This document shows positions 26,850 through 37,236 of a DNA stretch of 64,000 nt, in pieces. The translations under genes were made by a program, and so were the position numbers. The stretch's first letter is position 1. Each line of letters opens with the position of its first letter. Under the pieces are notes generated by a model. The model had not been told where the DNA came from, did no database searches, and was given only the letters and a program-made list of their open reading frames with translations. Origin of the DNA: Mesorhizobium sp. M1C.F.Ca.ET.210.01.1.1 (lineage in GTDB: Bacteria; Pseudomonadota; Alphaproteobacteria; Rhizobiales; Rhizobiaceae); assembly GCF_004791585.1 (NCBI RefSeq), contig NZ_SRUU01000006.1, forward strand, positions 124,001-188,000. Reading direction: 5' to 3'.

Positions 26850-29800
26850 GCGGCTCGCGCCGCGTCTTTTCCATCCCGCCCGGAGCGCCGTTCCTGCCGA
26901 CGCTGGCCGAGGCGTTGCTCGATGGCCGCCTGATCCCCGGCTTCCGCTTCGACGGCGACCCGCTGGCGCTGGCCGACGCCACCATCTACGTGCCGACGCG
27001 GCGCGCGGCGCGTGCATTGCGCGGCGTCTTCGTCGAGGTGCTCGGACGTCGCTCGGCCATCCTGCCGACGGTGCGTCCGCTCGGCGAATTCGACGAGGAT
27101 GAAGCAGCCTTTGACGCTGAGGCGGCACCGGCAATAGACCTCGCGCCGCCGATCGCGGCGCAGGAGCGGCTGCTGTTGCTGGCGCCGCTGGTGCGTGCCT
27201 GGAAGGAGAGCCTTCCGGCGCATGTCAGGGAGCGGTTCAACGAGGAATTCGTCGTGCCGACCTCAGCCGCCGACGCCATCTGGCTGGCGCGCGACCTCGC
27301 CCGGCTGATGGACGAGATCGAGACCGAGGGCACGGATTGGGCCACGCTTGCCACGCTGGTTACCGGAAACCTCGCCGGCTGGTGGCAGGTGACGCTCGAT
27401 TTCCTCGGCATCGTCACCGACAACTGGCCGGAGCTGCTGAAAGAGCGCAACCGCTCCAATCCAGCGGCGCACCGCAGCACGCTGATCCGGCTGGAGGCGG
27501 GGCGGCTGAAGCGCAATCCGCCGGCCGGACCGGTGATCGCCGCCGGCTCGACCGGCTCCATTCCCGCGACCGCCGAGCTGCTCGGCGTCATCGCCGCCCT
27601 GCCCAACGGCGCCGTCGTGCTGCCCGGCCTCGACCCTGAGCTGGATGACGCATCCTTCGCCGCGATAACGGCGCCCGGCGCGCGCCCTGCGACGCTCGGC
27701 CACCCGCAATACGGCCTGGCGAAACTCATCGGCGGCATCGGCGTGCCGCGCCGCGATGTCGAGGAGATCGGCGCGGCGGCGCGGCCGCTTGCATTGCGCG
27801 CCGCCCTTGTCGGCGAGGCGCTGCGGCCGGCCGAGACCACCGAGCGCTGGACCGAGACGCGGCCACGTTTCTCGGCCAACGACGTCGAGCAGGCACTGGC
27901 CGGCGTGACGCTGGTGGAAGCCGCCAACGAGCGCGACGAGGCCGTTGCGATCGCGATTGCGCTGAAGCGCGCCGTGGAATTGCCCGGCAGGCGCGCGGCG
28001 CTCGTCACCGGCGATCGGGCGCTGGCGCGGCGGGTCTCGGCCGAGTTGCTGCGTTTTGGCGTCGTCGCCGACGATTCCGGCGGCACGCCGCTCGCCAACA
28101 CGCCGGCGGCCAGCCTGCTCAGGCTGGCGCTGAACGCTGCGTTCCGGCCCGGCGATCCGGTGGGTCTGTTGTCGCTGCTCAAGCATCCGCTGCTTGGCCT
28201 CGGCCTCGATCGCCAGGTCATGCGCCGGGCCGCCGAACTTGTGGAACTGGTGGCGCTGCGCGGCGGAACGGGCCGGCCAGACATTGCCACGCTCGGCGCG
28301 CTTTTCGAGGCGCGGCTCGCCGGTCTCGGCGGCGACAGCCGTCCGCCGTTCTGGTTCCCGCGCCTCACCGTGCGCGGTATCGAGCAGGCACGCGATGTGC
28401 TTGGCCGTCTTGCCGATGCGCTCTCCCGGGTTACGGCGATGCGCGAAGACAAGGATGCCGATATCGCGACCTTGACGCGGGCGAGCGTCGCGGCGCTGGA
28501 AGGTCTTGGCCGATCGGCCGACGGCAGCCTGACTGAACTCTATGCCGGCGATGCCGGCGAAAAGCTGGCTGAGCTGCTGCGCGGACTGGTCGCCGTATCC
28601 TCGCCCTTCACCTTCGCGGCAGACGAATGGCCCGACGTGATGGAGGCGCTGATCGCGCCGGAGACGGTCAAACCGGCGCAAGGCACCGACCGCAACATCG
28701 CCATCTGGGGCGCGCTGGAGGCCCGCCTGCAAGGTGTCGACACGCTCGTCATCGGCGGCCTCAACGAAGGGGTGTGGCCACGCAAGCCCGAGAGCGACCG
28801 CTTCATGTCGCGGCTGATGAAGACCGGCATCGACCTCGAGCCGCCCGAACGGCGTATCGGCCTCGCCGCGCATGATTTCCAGATGGCGATGGGCTCTGAA
28901 ACGGTGGTGCTGACGCGCTCGGCGCGATCCGGCGACGCGCCGGCGGTGCCGTCGCGCTGGCTGCAGCGCATCCTCACGTTCATCGGCAAGGATCCGGCGA
29001 CGGCCATCAGCCGGCGCGGCGATGCCTTGCTCGGCTGGGCCAGAGCGCTCGACGCCGGCGACAGGAAGGACTTCGCGGCGCGCCCGCAGCCGAAGCCGCC
29101 GCTGCGGCTCAGGCCGCAGCATTTCTCCGTCACCGAGATCGAGACGCTACGCCGCGATCCCTATGCGATCTATGCCAGGCGCATTCTGAGCCTGATGCCG
29201 CTAGACCCGGTGATCCGCGATCCGGGCGCCGCCGAGCGCGGCACGCTGTTCCACGAAATCCTGCATCTGTTCTCGCGAAGGGTCGAGGATCCAAGAACGC
29301 CGGGCGCACTGGCAAGCCTGATCGAAGCCGGCCGTATCTGCTTCGCCGACGCAGCGCTGCCGCCCGACATCGAAGCGGTGTGGTGGCCGCGTTTCGAAAA
29401 GCTCGCGGAAAACATCATCGAATGGGAGCATACCCGCGCCGAGGCCGTCGCCAGGCGCTATGCCGAGGAGCGCGCCGAAAGAACCGTCGTCGGACTCACC
29501 GGCGTCACGCTCTCCGGCTATGCCGACCGCGTCGACCTGCTCGCCGGCGGCATGGCCGATATCCTCGACTACAAGACAGGTTCCTCGCCCTCGAAGGCGC
29601 AGGCGCACACGCTTCTGTCGCCGCAGCTCGCGCTTGAAGGCGCGCTTCTGCGGCGCGGCGCATTCAAGGAGCTCGGGATTTGCGAGCCTTCGCAGCTTGC
29701 CTTCGTGCGGCTGAAGCCGAACGGCGAGGTGTTCGAGGAATCGATCCTGGAATACAACCGCAAGCCGAAAACCGCCAACGAGCTTGCCGAAGAGGCCTGG

Positions 29801-29965
29801 GCGCGGCTTGAGCGGCTGCTGTTCCATTATGCGGATCCTGCGACCGGCTATCTGTCGCGGGCGCTGCCGTTCCGCGAGGGCGAGGCCGACGGCGACTACG
29901 ACCATCTAGCCCGCGTGCTCGAATGGTCGGCCGGCGGCGCAAGCGAGGACGAGGCGGAAGGATGA
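26846..29965 (+). CDS. addB: Double-strand break repair protein AddB
   Basis: AddB pairs with AddA in the helicase-nuclease that resects broken DNA ends for RecA, the alphaproteobacterial counterpart of RecBCD. The 1039-residue length is typical of the alphaproteobacterial form. It starts MSGSRRVFSIPPGAPFLPTLAEALLDG and has YVPTRRAARALRGVF in the degenerate helicase domain. The C-terminal RecB-type nuclease is seen in GTLFHEILHLF, YADRVDLLAG and ADILDYKTGS (about 900-912). The iron-sulfur cysteines of Gram-positive AddB are absent, as usual in this group. The start codon overlaps murU (ATGA), and the end overlaps addA. Confidence 0.95.
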   Translation: MSGSRRVFSIPPGAPFLPTLAEALLDGRLIPGFRFDGDPLALADATIYVPTRRAARALRGVFVEVLGRRSAILPTVRPLGEFDEDEAAFDAEAAPAIDLAPPIAAQERLLLLAPLVRAWKESLPAHVRERFNEEFVVPTSAADAIWLARDLARLMDEIETEGTDWATLATLVTGNLAGWWQVTLDFLGIVTDNWPELLKERNRSNPAAHRSTLIRLEAGRLKRNPPAGPVIAAGSTGSIPATAELLGVIAALPNGAVVLPGLDPELDDASFAAITAPGARPATLGHPQYGLAKLIGGIGVPRRDVEEIGAAARPLALRAALVGEALRPAETTERWTETRPRFSANDVEQALAGVTLVEAANERDEAVAIAIALKRAVELPGRRAALVTGDRALARRVSAELLRFGVVADDSGGTPLANTPAASLLRLALNAAFRPGDPVGLLSLLKHPLLGLGLDRQVMRRAAELVELVALRGGTGRPDIATLGALFEARLAGLGGDSRPPFWFPRLTVRGIEQARDVLGRLADALSRVTAMREDKDADIATLTRASVAALEGLGRSADGSLTELYAGDAGEKLAELLRGLVAVSSPFTFAADEWPDVMEALIAPETVKPAQGTDRNIAIWGALEARLQGVDTLVIGGLNEGVWPRKPESDRFMSRLMKTGIDLEPPERRIGLAAHDFQMAMGSETVVLTRSARSGDAPAVPSRWLQRILTFIGKDPATAISRRGDALLGWARALDAGDRKDFAARPQPKPPLRLRPQHFSVTEIETLRRDPYAIYARRILSLMPLDPVIRDPGAAERGTLFHEILHLFSRRVEDPRTPGALASLIEAGRICFADAALPPDIEAVWWPRFEKLAENIIEWEHTRAEAVARRYAEERAERTVVGLTGVTLSGYADRVDLLAGGMADILDYKTGSSPSKAQAHTLLSPQLALEGALLRRGAFKELGICEPSQLAFVRLKPNGEVFEESILEYNRKPKTANELAEEAWARLERLLFHYADPATGYLSRALPFREGEADGDYDHLARVLEWSAGGASEDEAEG

Positions 29966-32900
29966 AATATCCGATCCCCTCCGACACCGCCGCCAGCCAG
30001 GCGCGCGCCTCCGATCCGCAGAATTCCGCCTGGGTGTCGGCCAATGCCGGCTCGGGCAAGACGCATGTGCTGGCGCAGCGCGTCATCCGGCTTCTGCTCA
30101 ACGGCACCGATCCGTCGAAGATCCTGTGCCTCACCTATACCCGCGCCGCCGCCGCCAACATGTCGAACCGGGTGTTCTCGACGCTGTCGGAATGGACCGC
30201 GCTGCCCGATGCCGAGCTTGCGGTGAGGATCGCGGCGCTCGACGACCGCGACGCCGACCGCGACACAATGCGCCGTGCGCGCCGGCTGTTCGCCGAGGCG
30301 CTGGAGACGCCGGGCGGGCTGAAGATCCAGACCATCCACGCCTTCTGCGAATCGGTGCTGCACCAGTTCCCGCTGGAAGCCAACATTCCCGCGCATTTCG
30401 AGATGCTCGACCCGCAGATGGAGGCCTCGCTGTTCGCCGATGCCCGCCGCGACATGATTTCGGGCGCGGGTGCCGGCGTCGAAGGCCTGGCGGAAGCCTT
30501 CGCCACAGTGCTGGAGCGCGGCGGCGAGTTCGGGCTCGACATGCTGCTGTCGGAGATCGTCGGCAAGCGCGACGCGTTGCGTCGCTTTATCGCCAGGCTC
30601 GGCAGAAGCCGGGATTTCCGGCCGCTCTTCGCCGAATTCGGCTTCAGGCCCGGACAGGCGGCCGAGGACATCGCCGCCTCCGTCTGGCCGCTGCCGGGCT
30701 TCGCGCCCGGTCAGTTCGCCGAATTCGCCCGTGCCGCCGAGGCTGCCGATGCGCGGCAAGTTCTGAACAACGTGCTGCCTTACGCGCAGAGCGCCTTTGC
30801 CGAGGCTGATCCGATCCGGCGGCTGCGGCTTCTCGCCAAGGCATTCCTGCGCTCCGACGGCGACCCTTACGATCCTCCTAAAGTCTTCAAGAAGGCCCTG
30901 GTCGACCGGCTGCCCGACCTGCCCGAGCGCTATCTGGCGGCGGCCAAGGCGATCCTCGACGTGTCGGACCGGCTGGCGCTGTTCCGCATGCTGGAAGGGA
31001 CGGCGGCGGCGCTCACCGTCGCCGGCTGGCTGATCGAGCGCTATGAGCGACTGAAGCGCAGCCGCGGCTTCCTCGACTTCAATGACCTGATCACCCGCAC
31101 CGTCAGCCTGCTGTCGCGGCCGGACGCCGGGCCGTGGGTGCAGTTCAAGCTCGACCAGGGCATCGACCACATCCTGCTCGACGAGGCGCAGGACACCAGC
31201 CCGGACCAGTGGGAGGTGGTGAAGAAGCTGACGGAGGAGTTCTTCGCCGGGCTCGGCCAGCGCGAGGCGGTCAAGCGCACGGTGTTCGCCGTCGGCGACG
31301 AGAAGCAGTCGATCTATTCCTTCCAGGGCGCGGCGCCCGATTCCTTTGCCGAAAGCCGGCTCCTGTTTGCGGGCCGCGTGCGCGACGCCGAAGCCTCCTT
31401 CGCCGATCTGAAACTCACCTGGTCGTTCCGCTCCAGCGACGATGTGCTGGCCGCCGTTGACCGCGTCTTCGCCGAGCCGGCCGTGCGGCGCGGCATCAGC
31501 CACGACCCCGATCCGCTCAGCCACAAGGCGATCCGCAACGATGCGCCGGGCTATGTCGAGGTATGGCCATCGATCGGCGCAGAAATGGTCGAGGAGCCGG
31601 ACGACTGGACCTTGCCGGTCAACCACGCCAGCGCGCCGGCCGTGCGCGTGGCGGAGCATGTCGCCACGACCATCCAGAACTGGCTGCGGAACGGCGAGGT
31701 CATCGAAGGCAAAGGCCGGGAACTGACGGCCGGCGACATCCTCGTGCTGGTGCGCAAGCGCGACCGCTTTGTCCATGCGCTGTCGCGCAGCCTCAAGAAC
31801 CGGCAGATCCCGGTCGCCGGCGCCGACCGGTTGAGCCTGCCCGGCCATATCGCGGTGCAGGACCTGATCGCGCTTGGCCATTTTTTGATCCAGCCGGAGG
31901 ATGACCTGTCCCTGGCCGCCGTGCTGCGCAGCCCGATCTTCGAGGTCTCCGAGGAGACCTTGCTGGCGCTCGCCGGCGAGAGACCGAAGGACCAGTCGCT
32001 GATCGCCTCGCTCCGGCAACATGCGGCCGGGGACGAGGCCCTGGCGGCAATCGTTAGCCGGCTTGATTCCTGGGCGAACGAAGTCGCCTTCAAGCCGGTG
32101 TTCGAATTCTACGCCGCGGCGCTTTCGCGCGACGGCCTGCGCCGCAAGATGACGGCGCGGCTCGGACCGGAGGCGGGCGACATCCTCGACGAATTCCTGA
32201 GCTTTTGCCTGGCCGAGGAGCGCACCGGCCTGCCGGGACTCGAATCCTTCCTCTCGACGCTCGAGAACAGCGGCCCCGAGATCAAGCGCGAGATGGACCA
32301 GACCCGCGACGAGGTACGCGTCATGACCGTGCATGCGGCCAAAGGCCTGGAAGCGCCGGTCGTCTTCCTGGTCGATGGCGGTTCGGCGCCGTTCAGCGAC
32401 CAGCATCTGCCCAGGCTGATGGCCTTCGAGAGCTCGGGCGCGCAGTGGAGGGGCAAGGGCTATCTGTGGCGCTCGGCAAGTGACGTCGCCAACGGCGTTT
32501 CGCGGGCGGCCTCGGCGCGGGCGCGCGAGCTTGCCGACGACGAATACAGGCGGCTGCTCTATGTCGGCATGACGCGCGCCGAGGACCGGCTGATCGTCTG
32601 CGGCTATCACGGCAAGCGCGCGCCAAGCACCGGCACCTGGCATTCGATCGTCAGCCGGGCGCTGCTCGGCGCGCCGGAAAGTGCAGAGCGCCGGCACCCG
32701 GCGGCGGCCGAGGTGGCCGTGCACCGTTTCCACATGACCAAGCTGCCGCCGCTGGCGCTCACCCCGGCGCGCGAGACGGCCCTGTTCGAGCAGGTAGCGC
32801 CGCTACCGGACGGCCTGTTCCGGCCATTGCCGCCCTATGAGGACCTGCCGCGGCCGCTCTCGCCCTCCGGTGCCTCGGCGTTGATCGACGAAGCGAACGA

Positions 32901-33474
32901 AACCCTGCCCGACACACGCTCGCCGGTTCTCGATGCGGAGGCCGAACCCGGCTTTGCCGTCATGCGCGGGCTGGCGCTGCACAAATTGCTGCAGATGCTG
33001 CCGGGGATCGCCGAGCACGAAAGGCGCAATGCTGCGGAGCGCTATCTGGCGCGCGCCGGCGCCAATTGGCTGGCCGAAGAGCGCGGCAAGGCGCTGGAAG
33101 CGGTGCTCTCGATTCTCTCCGACGGCCGGTTCGGCGATCTGTTCACGCCCTCGTCGCGCGCCGAAATCGCGGTCATGGGCAGCCTGGAGGTGAAGGGCAA
33201 GCTGCGCTCCATCTCCGGCAAGATCGACCGGCTGGCCGTCACAGCGGAAAAGGTCTCGATCATCGACTACAAGACCAACCGTCCGGCGCCGGCCAGCCTC
33301 GCCGAGGTGCCGCCGGCTTATGTGCTCCAGCTTGCGCTCTACCGCGCGCTGCTGAAGCCACTCTATCCCGGCCGCGAGGTGACGGCTGCGCTGCTCTTCA
33401 CCGAGGCGCCCAGGCTGATCGAGCTGCCGGCCAGGGCCATGGACGATGCCCTTGCCCGACTCACGGGAGCGTGA
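29962..33474 (+). CDS. addA: Double-strand break repair helicase AddA
   Basis: AddA is the UvrD/Rep-like helicase plus nuclease subunit. In the 1170-residue protein Walker A is [11 protein letters not shown] (27-37), motif II is [12 protein letters not shown], motif [18 protein letters not shown], motif [18 protein letters not shown] and motif [15 protein letters not shown]. The C-terminal nuclease motif is IIDYKTNRP near 1099-1107. The ATG follows GAGGCGGAAGG and overlaps the AddB stop by four bases, so the two subunits are probably translated in step. An in-frame start 39 bases upstream was not used. trxA follows after 74 bases. Confidence 0.97.
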   Translation: MKYPIPSDTAASQARASDPQNSAWVSANAGSGKTHVLAQRVIRLLLNGTDPSKILCLTYTRAAAANMSNRVFSTLSEWTALPDAELAVRIAALDDRDADRDTMRRARRLFAEALETPGGLKIQTIHAFCESVLHQFPLEANIPAHFEMLDPQMEASLFADARRDMISGAGAGVEGLAEAFATVLERGGEFGLDMLLSEIVGKRDALRRFIARLGRSRDFRPLFAEFGFRPGQAAEDIAASVWPLPGFAPGQFAEFARAAEAADARQVLNNVLPYAQSAFAEADPIRRLRLLAKAFLRSDGDPYDPPKVFKKALVDRLPDLPERYLAAAKAILDVSDRLALFRMLEGTAAALTVAGWLIERYERLKRSRGFLDFNDLITRTVSLLSRPDAGPWVQFKLDQGIDHILLDEAQDTSPDQWEVVKKLTEEFFAGLGQREAVKRTVFAVGDEKQSIYSFQGAAPDSFAESRLLFAGRVRDAEASFADLKLTWSFRSSDDVLAAVDRVFAEPAVRRGISHDPDPLSHKAIRNDAPGYVEVWPSIGAEMVEEPDDWTLPVNHASAPAVRVAEHVATTIQNWLRNGEVIEGKGRELTAGDILVLVRKRDRFVHALSRSLKNRQIPVAGADRLSLPGHIAVQDLIALGHFLIQPEDDLSLAAVLRSPIFEVSEETLLALAGERPKDQSLIASLRQHAAGDEALAAIVSRLDSWANEVAFKPVFEFYAAALSRDGLRRKMTARLGPEAGDILDEFLSFCLAEERTGLPGLESFLSTLENSGPEIKREMDQTRDEVRVMTVHAAKGLEAPVVFLVDGGSAPFSDQHLPRLMAFESSGAQWRGKGYLWRSASDVANGVSRAASARARELADDEYRRLLYVGMTRAEDRLIVCGYHGKRAPSTGTWHSIVSRALLGAPESAERRHPAAAEVAVHRFHMTKLPPLALTPARETALFEQVAPLPDGLFRPLPPYEDLPRPLSPSGASALIDEANETLPDTRSPVLDAEAEPGFAVMRGLALHKLLQMLPGIAEHERRNAAERYLARAGANWLAEERGKALEAVLSILSDGRFGDLFTPSSRAEIAVMGSLEVKGKLRSISGKIDRLAVTAEKVSIIDYKTNRPAPASLAEVPPAYVLQLALYRALLKPLYPGREVTAALLFTEAPRLIELPARAMDDALARLTGA

Positions 33475-33548
33475 CACAAGAACTGCTTGAACATCGCCGC
33501 TACAACCACCACATTTGGTGCAACCCGAGTTTTCGAAAGGATTTCAGC

Positions 33549-33872
33549 ATGGCCACCGTCAAGGTCGACAAGGGGAATTTCCAGGCCGATGTGCTCAACG
33601 CCAAGGAGCCGGTCGTGGTGGATTTCTGGGCGGAATGGTGCGGCCCGTGCAAGATGATCGGCCCGTCGCTGGAAGAGATCGCAAACGAGCTGGGCTCCAA
33701 GGTCAAGGTCGCCAAGCTCAACATCGACGAGAATCCCGAGTTGGCCGCGCAGTATGGTGTGCGCTCGATCCCGACGCTGATGATCTTCAAGGGCGGCGAG
33801 GTGGCCGACATGAAGGTGGGCGCCGCGCCGAAGACCGCGTTGTCGCACTGGATCAACGGCAGCCTTGCCTGA
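33549..33872 (+). CDS. trxA: Thioredoxin
   Basis: The 107-residue protein is a classical cytoplasmic thioredoxin with WCGPC (Cys31, Cys34), [12 protein letters not shown], the buried Asp in VVVDFW and the cis-proline loop RSIPTLMIF. It keeps protein thiols reduced and supplies electrons to ribonucleotide reductase. The ATG follows CGAAAGGATTTCAGC, a good ribosome site; a long in-frame upstream extension overlaps addA and is not real. A strong terminator follows, closing the DivL-to-TrxA block. trxA next to addA is the usual rhizobial order. Confidence 0.97.
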   Translation: MATVKVDKGNFQADVLNAKEPVVVDFWAEWCGPCKMIGPSLEEIANELGSKVKVAKLNIDENPELAAQYGVRSIPTLMIFKGGEVADMKVGAAPKTALSHWINGSLA

Positions 33873-33897
33873 GCCAAGCCAGAAGATTTCAAGATCG

Positions 33898-33923
33898 AGC
33901 CCGGCCGTCGCGCCGGGCTTTTT
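33898..33923 (+). terminator. Intrinsic terminator of trxA
   Basis: Stem AGCCCGGC/GCCGGGCT (8 pairs, loop of six) is followed by TTTTC, 26 bases after the trxA stop. Confidence 0.9.
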
Positions 33924-34003
33924 CTTTGGCGTTATCGCTGACAGCGTCCTGGCCCTGACGTGATGGCGTTCCATCGCCTTCTCTACGAGAAAGGGAGAAG
34001 CCC

Positions 34004-34285
34004 ATGACCGGAACAGCCAAGGCCACCGTCTTCATCGACAATGAGCGGGTCATCGTCACCGAGTACCGCTTCGCACCGGGCGCCAACACCGGCTGGCACC
34101 GCCATGGCCACGACTACGTCGTGGTGCCGCTGATGGACGGCAAGGTGAAGCTGGTGACCAAGGACGGCGAATCCTTCGCCGAGATGAAGAAGGGCGCGCC
34201 CTATTTCCGCAAGGAAGGCGTCGAGCACGACGTCATCAACGCCAATGAGGGTGAATACGCCTTCATCGAGATCGAGCTGAAGTAG
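34004..34285 (+). CDS. Small cupin-domain protein
   Basis: The 93-residue protein is a single beta-barrel cupin. GANTGWHRHGHDYVVVPLMDG carries the two His residues and partner acid/Tyr of cupin motif 1 (G(X)5HXH), and GVEHDVINANE holds the His of motif 2. A metal ion is therefore likely to be bound. Such one-domain cupins are often involved in small-molecule oxidation or isomerisation, but nothing here indicates the substrate. It starts after GAGAAAGGGAGAAGCCC. The next frame on this strand is the broken transporter. Confidence 0.8.
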   Translation: MTGTAKATVFIDNERVIVTEYRFAPGANTGWHRHGHDYVVVPLMDGKVKLVTKDGESFAEMKKGAPYFRKEGVEHDVINANEGEYAFIEIELK

Positions 34286-34327
34286 GCTTGCCGTGGTTGC
34301 CGGCTTGCACGGTTCCATCCCGGCGTC

Positions 34328-35103
34328 GTGCAGGATGTCATGGGTGTAGCACCTGTCGTCGCCTTTGCCGGCCTTGCGGCGGTCGCCGCTTATGTCCAGA
34401 CCCTGACGGGTTTCGCCTTCGGTCTGGTGATGATGGGCGCGATCGCGCTTGTCGGCCTGCTGCCGCTCCCGGACGCAGCCGCGATGGTCGGCATGCTGAC
34501 CTTGGTCAACGCAACGCAAATGCTGATCCAGGGCGGCTGGCGCGAGGTTGCGCAGCGCGAGCTGCGGCTGATCCTGATCGCAAGCCTGCCTTCGCTGTTC
34601 CTGGGTTATGCCGTGTTGGAATGGCTGGCGGACACGCGGGCCGATCTGCTGAAAGTCGGATTTGGCCTAGTCATCATGATGTCCAGCCTGCAACTGGCAA
34701 TCAGGCCTGCCGGCTTGGCAAAACGGTCGTCGGACGCGAGTTTCGTCGGCTTCGGCGTCATTTCGGGCCTGATGAGCGGGCTGTTCGCGACTGGTGGCCC
34801 GCCGCTCGTCTATCATCTCTTTCGCCAGCCAATGCCGCACGAACGCGTACGGAAACGCTGGTTACCGCCTTCGGCGCTGCGCAGGTGGTTCGGCTCATCC
34901 TCGTGGCCGCAAGCGGCAACCTGCCGACCATGTCGCCTATCGCGCTCGTCCTCGCCATACCGGCTGTAATGCTGATGACCTATGCGGCGCGCCGCTGGCC
35001 GCCGTCATTGTCGCAAGGGACGATGCGAAAGATCGTCTTTGTCCTGCTTTTCCTGTCGGGCCTTTCGCTGGCGCTGCCCGCCGCGATGCATCTTGCTGCC
35101 TAA
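34328..35103 (+). pseudogene. TSUP/TauE-SafE family transporter, frameshifted
   Basis: The first part (GTG at 34328 or ATG at 34340) encodes VVAFAGLAAVAAYVQTLTGFAFGLVMMG and VGFGVISGLMSGLFATGGPPLVYHLF, the two repeat motifs of sulfite/organosulfonate exporters of the TSUP family. After PMPHERV the frame becomes meaningless, while the next frame continues with ETLVTAFGAAQVVRLILVAASG and two more membrane segments to a stop at 35103. The break is at about 34850 (CGCGTACGGAAACG) and a single missing base explains it. Either a recent pseudogene or a sequencing error. The protein would be about 257 residues, slightly short of normal. Confidence 0.8.
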
Positions 35104-35140
35104 ACGTCAAATTGCTCACGTCGGCGACGTGCCGCTCCGA

Positions 35141-35560
35141 TCACCAGTCGGCGATACGGTCGCCGCCGGCGAACTGCGCGCTCTGGTCCGTGTATTCGAA
35201 CAGCTCGATCTTCACACCGTTCGGATCCTTGATCCACGCCTGGTAGGTGTCGTCGCAGGCGAGCTTCTTCGGCGCCACTTCGACGCCTTTCGACCGGATA
35301 TGGGCAATCGCGGCATCGATGTCTTCCACCTCCAGGCAGAAATGGTTGATCTGGTTCGCCTCGCTGTAGCGGGCCTCGCTCTTCTCGAACACCTCGACAT
35401 GGCTGCGACCGCCGCAGTCGAGGTAGAAGCCGAAAATCCTGCCGTCGCGCAGGAAGTTGAACCTGGTGTCCATGCCGAGCACCTCGCGGTAGAAGCTGCG
35501 CGTCGCGTCCAGGTCATGCGCGAAGATGCAGACATGGGCGAGTTGCTTCACTTTGATCAT
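35141..35560 (-). CDS. VOC-superfamily (glyoxalase/bleomycin-resistance-like) protein
   Basis: The 139-residue protein starts MIKVKQLAHVCIFAHDLDATRSFY and continues DGRIFGFYLDCGG, NQINHFCLEVEDIDAAIAHIRSKGVEV and DPNGVKIELFEY. These are the paired beta-alpha-beta-beta-beta units of the vicinal oxygen chelate fold, with metal ligands likely His9, His of INHFC and Glu of IELFE. I chose the start with AAGGA six bases upstream; another ATG lies six bases before it. Substrate unknown; relatives include lactoylglutathione lyases and dioxygenases. It lies downstream of folC, past a palindromic repeat. Confidence 0.85.
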   Translation of the reverse strand: MIKVKQLAHVCIFAHDLDATRSFYREVLGMDTRFNFLRDGRIFGFYLDCGGRSHVEVFEKSEARYSEANQINHFCLEVEDIDAAIAHIRSKGVEVAPKKLACDDTYQAWIKDPNGVKIELFEYTDQSAQFAGGDRIADW

Positions 35561-35616
35561 GGACATTCCTTTCGGCCCCCGCCGAAATCCGCTGCGCGAT
35601 CCCGAACTCGCTTCCT

Positions 35617-35665
35617 GCGCAACTCCGGGCGGAAAACCGCTACGCACTTTTCCTGGAATTGCTTA
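35617..35665. repeat. Palindromic intergenic element, family A, copy 4 (overlaps the folC stop)
   Basis: GCAACTCCGGGCGGAAAACCGC and CGCACTTTTCCTGGAATTGC form the arms, with one mismatch in the outer stem. On the minus strand the folC stop codon runs straight into GCAATTCCAGG. Confidence 0.8.
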
Positions 35666-36988
35666 AGTCGGCGGCGTGCCGTTCTCGTCCAGCACCGCGC
35701 CGGCGAAATAGAGCGAGCCGCCGATCAGGATGCGCGGCGCCGGGCCATCCCAGCTGTCGCGCAAGAGCATCAGCGCGCTGGCGACCGAGCTGACCGGCTC
35801 GGCCGACAGGCCGGCTTCGGTGGCGCGCAGCGCCAGCTCGTCATTCGGCACGCCGGCATCGCTCATGCTCACCGGCACCGTGTAGACATGTCGGGCGAGC
35901 CCCTTGAAGGCACTGAAATAGCCGGTCTGGTCCTTGGTGTTGATCATGCCGGAAATGAGGACCAGCGGCCGCGGGTTCTTCTCCTCCTGCTCGGCCAGCG
36001 CTTCTGCGATGACGACGCCGGCGCCAGGATTGTGGCCGCCGTCGAGCCAGATGTCGGCGCCCTTGGGCGCCAGGTCCACCAGCTTGCCCTGCGTCAGCTT
36101 CTGCATCCGGGCCGGCCAGGCAACATGAGCCATCGCCCGTTCGGCGGCGCGGTGACCGATCTCGAAGCCGGCCGCCTTGACCGCGGCGATGGCCGCGGCG
36201 GCATTGGCGAATTGATGGCGTCCGGGCAGGCGCGGCAGCGGCAGGTCCATCAGCCCGTCCTCGTCCTGATAGACCATGCGGCCGTTCTCCTCGAAGGCAA
36301 GGAAGTCCTGGCCGTAGACGACGGTCGGGCAATCCAGCCGCTCGGCCGTCTCGATCAGCACCTCGAGCGCCGTCTCGCTTTCCTGCGCGCCAATCACCAC
36401 CGGGCAGCCGCGCTTCATGATGCCGGCCTTTTCGGCCGCGATCAGCTCGACGCGGTCGCCGAGATAGGCTTCGTGATCCATCGATATCGGCATGATCACC
36501 GAGACGGCGGGCCGCGCGACGACATTGGTGGCGTCGAAGCGGCCGCCGAGGCCGACCTCGATGATCGCGGCTTCGGCCGGATGCTCGGAAAACAAGATGA
36601 AGGTGACGGCGGTCAGGATCTCGAAGACGGTGATCTTCTGGCCCTGGTTGGCTTTGGCGACGCGCGCGATGGCCTCGGCAAAGACCTGGTCGTCGACAAG
36701 CTTGCCGCCGCCTTCGGCGGCCAGCCGATAGCGCTCATGCCAGTTCACCAGATGCGGCGAGGTGTGCACGTGGACGAGGTGGCCCGCCGCCTCCAGCAGC
36801 GCCCGCGAGAAGGCGGCGCAGGAGCCCTTGCCGTTGGTGCCGGCGATATGGATGACCGGCGGCAGCCGGTCCTGCGGATTGCCCAGACGCTCGAGCAGCC
36901 GGGTGATGCGGTCCAGCGAAAGGTCGAAGCCTTTCGGGTGGAGCGTCATCAGATGTTCGATTTCGCGGTCGGCGGCGAGTGTGGTCAT
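35663..36988 (-). CDS. folC: Bifunctional folylpolyglutamate/dihydrofolate synthase FolC
   Basis: FolC adds glutamate to dihydropteroate and then lengthens the glutamate tail of folates. The 441-residue protein has the Mur-ligase-type P-loop IAGTNGKGS (48-56), LTAVTFILFSEH, EVGLGGRFDATN, MDHEAYLGDRVELIAAEKAGI and WLDGGHNPGAG, all FolC signatures. It is the last gene of trpF-trpB-trpA-accD-folC on the minus strand, with a mosaic of palindromic elements between accD and folC. That gene order (accD-folC) is common in proteobacteria. Confidence 0.96.
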   Translation of the reverse strand: MTTLAADREIEHLMTLHPKGFDLSLDRITRLLERLGNPQDRLPPVIHIAGTNGKGSCAAFSRALLEAAGHLVHVHTSPHLVNWHERYRLAAEGGGKLVDDQVFAEAIARVAKANQGQKITVFEILTAVTFILFSEHPAEAAIIEVGLGGRFDATNVVARPAVSVIMPISMDHEAYLGDRVELIAAEKAGIMKRGCPVVIGAQESETALEVLIETAERLDCPTVVYGQDFLAFEENGRMVYQDEDGLMDLPLPRLPGRHQFANAAAAIAAVKAAGFEIGHRAAERAMAHVAWPARMQKLTQGKLVDLAPKGADIWLDGGHNPGAGVVIAEALAEQEEKNPRPLVLISGMINTKDQTGYFSAFKGLARHVYTVPVSMSDAGVPNDELALRATEAGLSAEPVSSVASALMLLRDSWDGPAPRILIGGSLYFAGAVLDENGTPPT

Positions 36989-36998
36989 GGCGGAATCC

Positions 36999-37042
36999 TA
37001 GAGCATTTGCGGCGAAAGAACAGGATCGCCTTCAATGCTCTA
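36999..37042. repeat. Palindromic intergenic element, family E (mosaic part 1)
   Basis: TAGAGCATT and AATGCTCTA are perfectly complementary arms around GCGGCGAAAGAACAGGATCGCC. It is the first of three adjacent palindromes between folC and accD. Confidence 0.7.
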
Positions 37043-37106
37043 CCATTTTTGTTCTTGCGCAATTCCGGACGCAAAACCGCTGCGCACTTTTGCTGGAATT
37101 GCTCTG
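37043..37106. repeat. Palindromic intergenic element, family A, copy 5 (mosaic part 2)
   Basis: GCGCAATTCCGGACGCAAAACCGC and GCGCACTTTTGCTGGAATTGC. The inner pair is GCAAAA/TTTTGC rather than GGAAAA/TTTTCC, again changed on both sides. It abuts family E and D elements. Confidence 0.75.
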
Positions 37107-37157
37107 GCGCATGACCTCGAAAACCGGAAATCGGTTTTCGGAACGGATGATGCGCAA
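37107..37157. repeat. Palindromic intergenic element, family D (mosaic part 3)
   Basis: GCGCATGA and TGATGCGC outer arms enclose a perfect inner hairpin CGAAAACCG/CGGTTTTCG with loop GAAAT. It is the third unit of the accD-folC mosaic. Confidence 0.75.
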
Positions 37158-37236
37158 ATCAAACAGCTACCGCGCACCACAGCTGGCGCGCAATCGCGGT
37201 TCGCGGCGAACGATGTCGCGTCAAGCCGATATCGCG

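Noticed and set aside
29896..32733. A 945-codon minus-strand frame opposite addA
   Set aside because: Antisense to a complete AddA with all helicase motifs.
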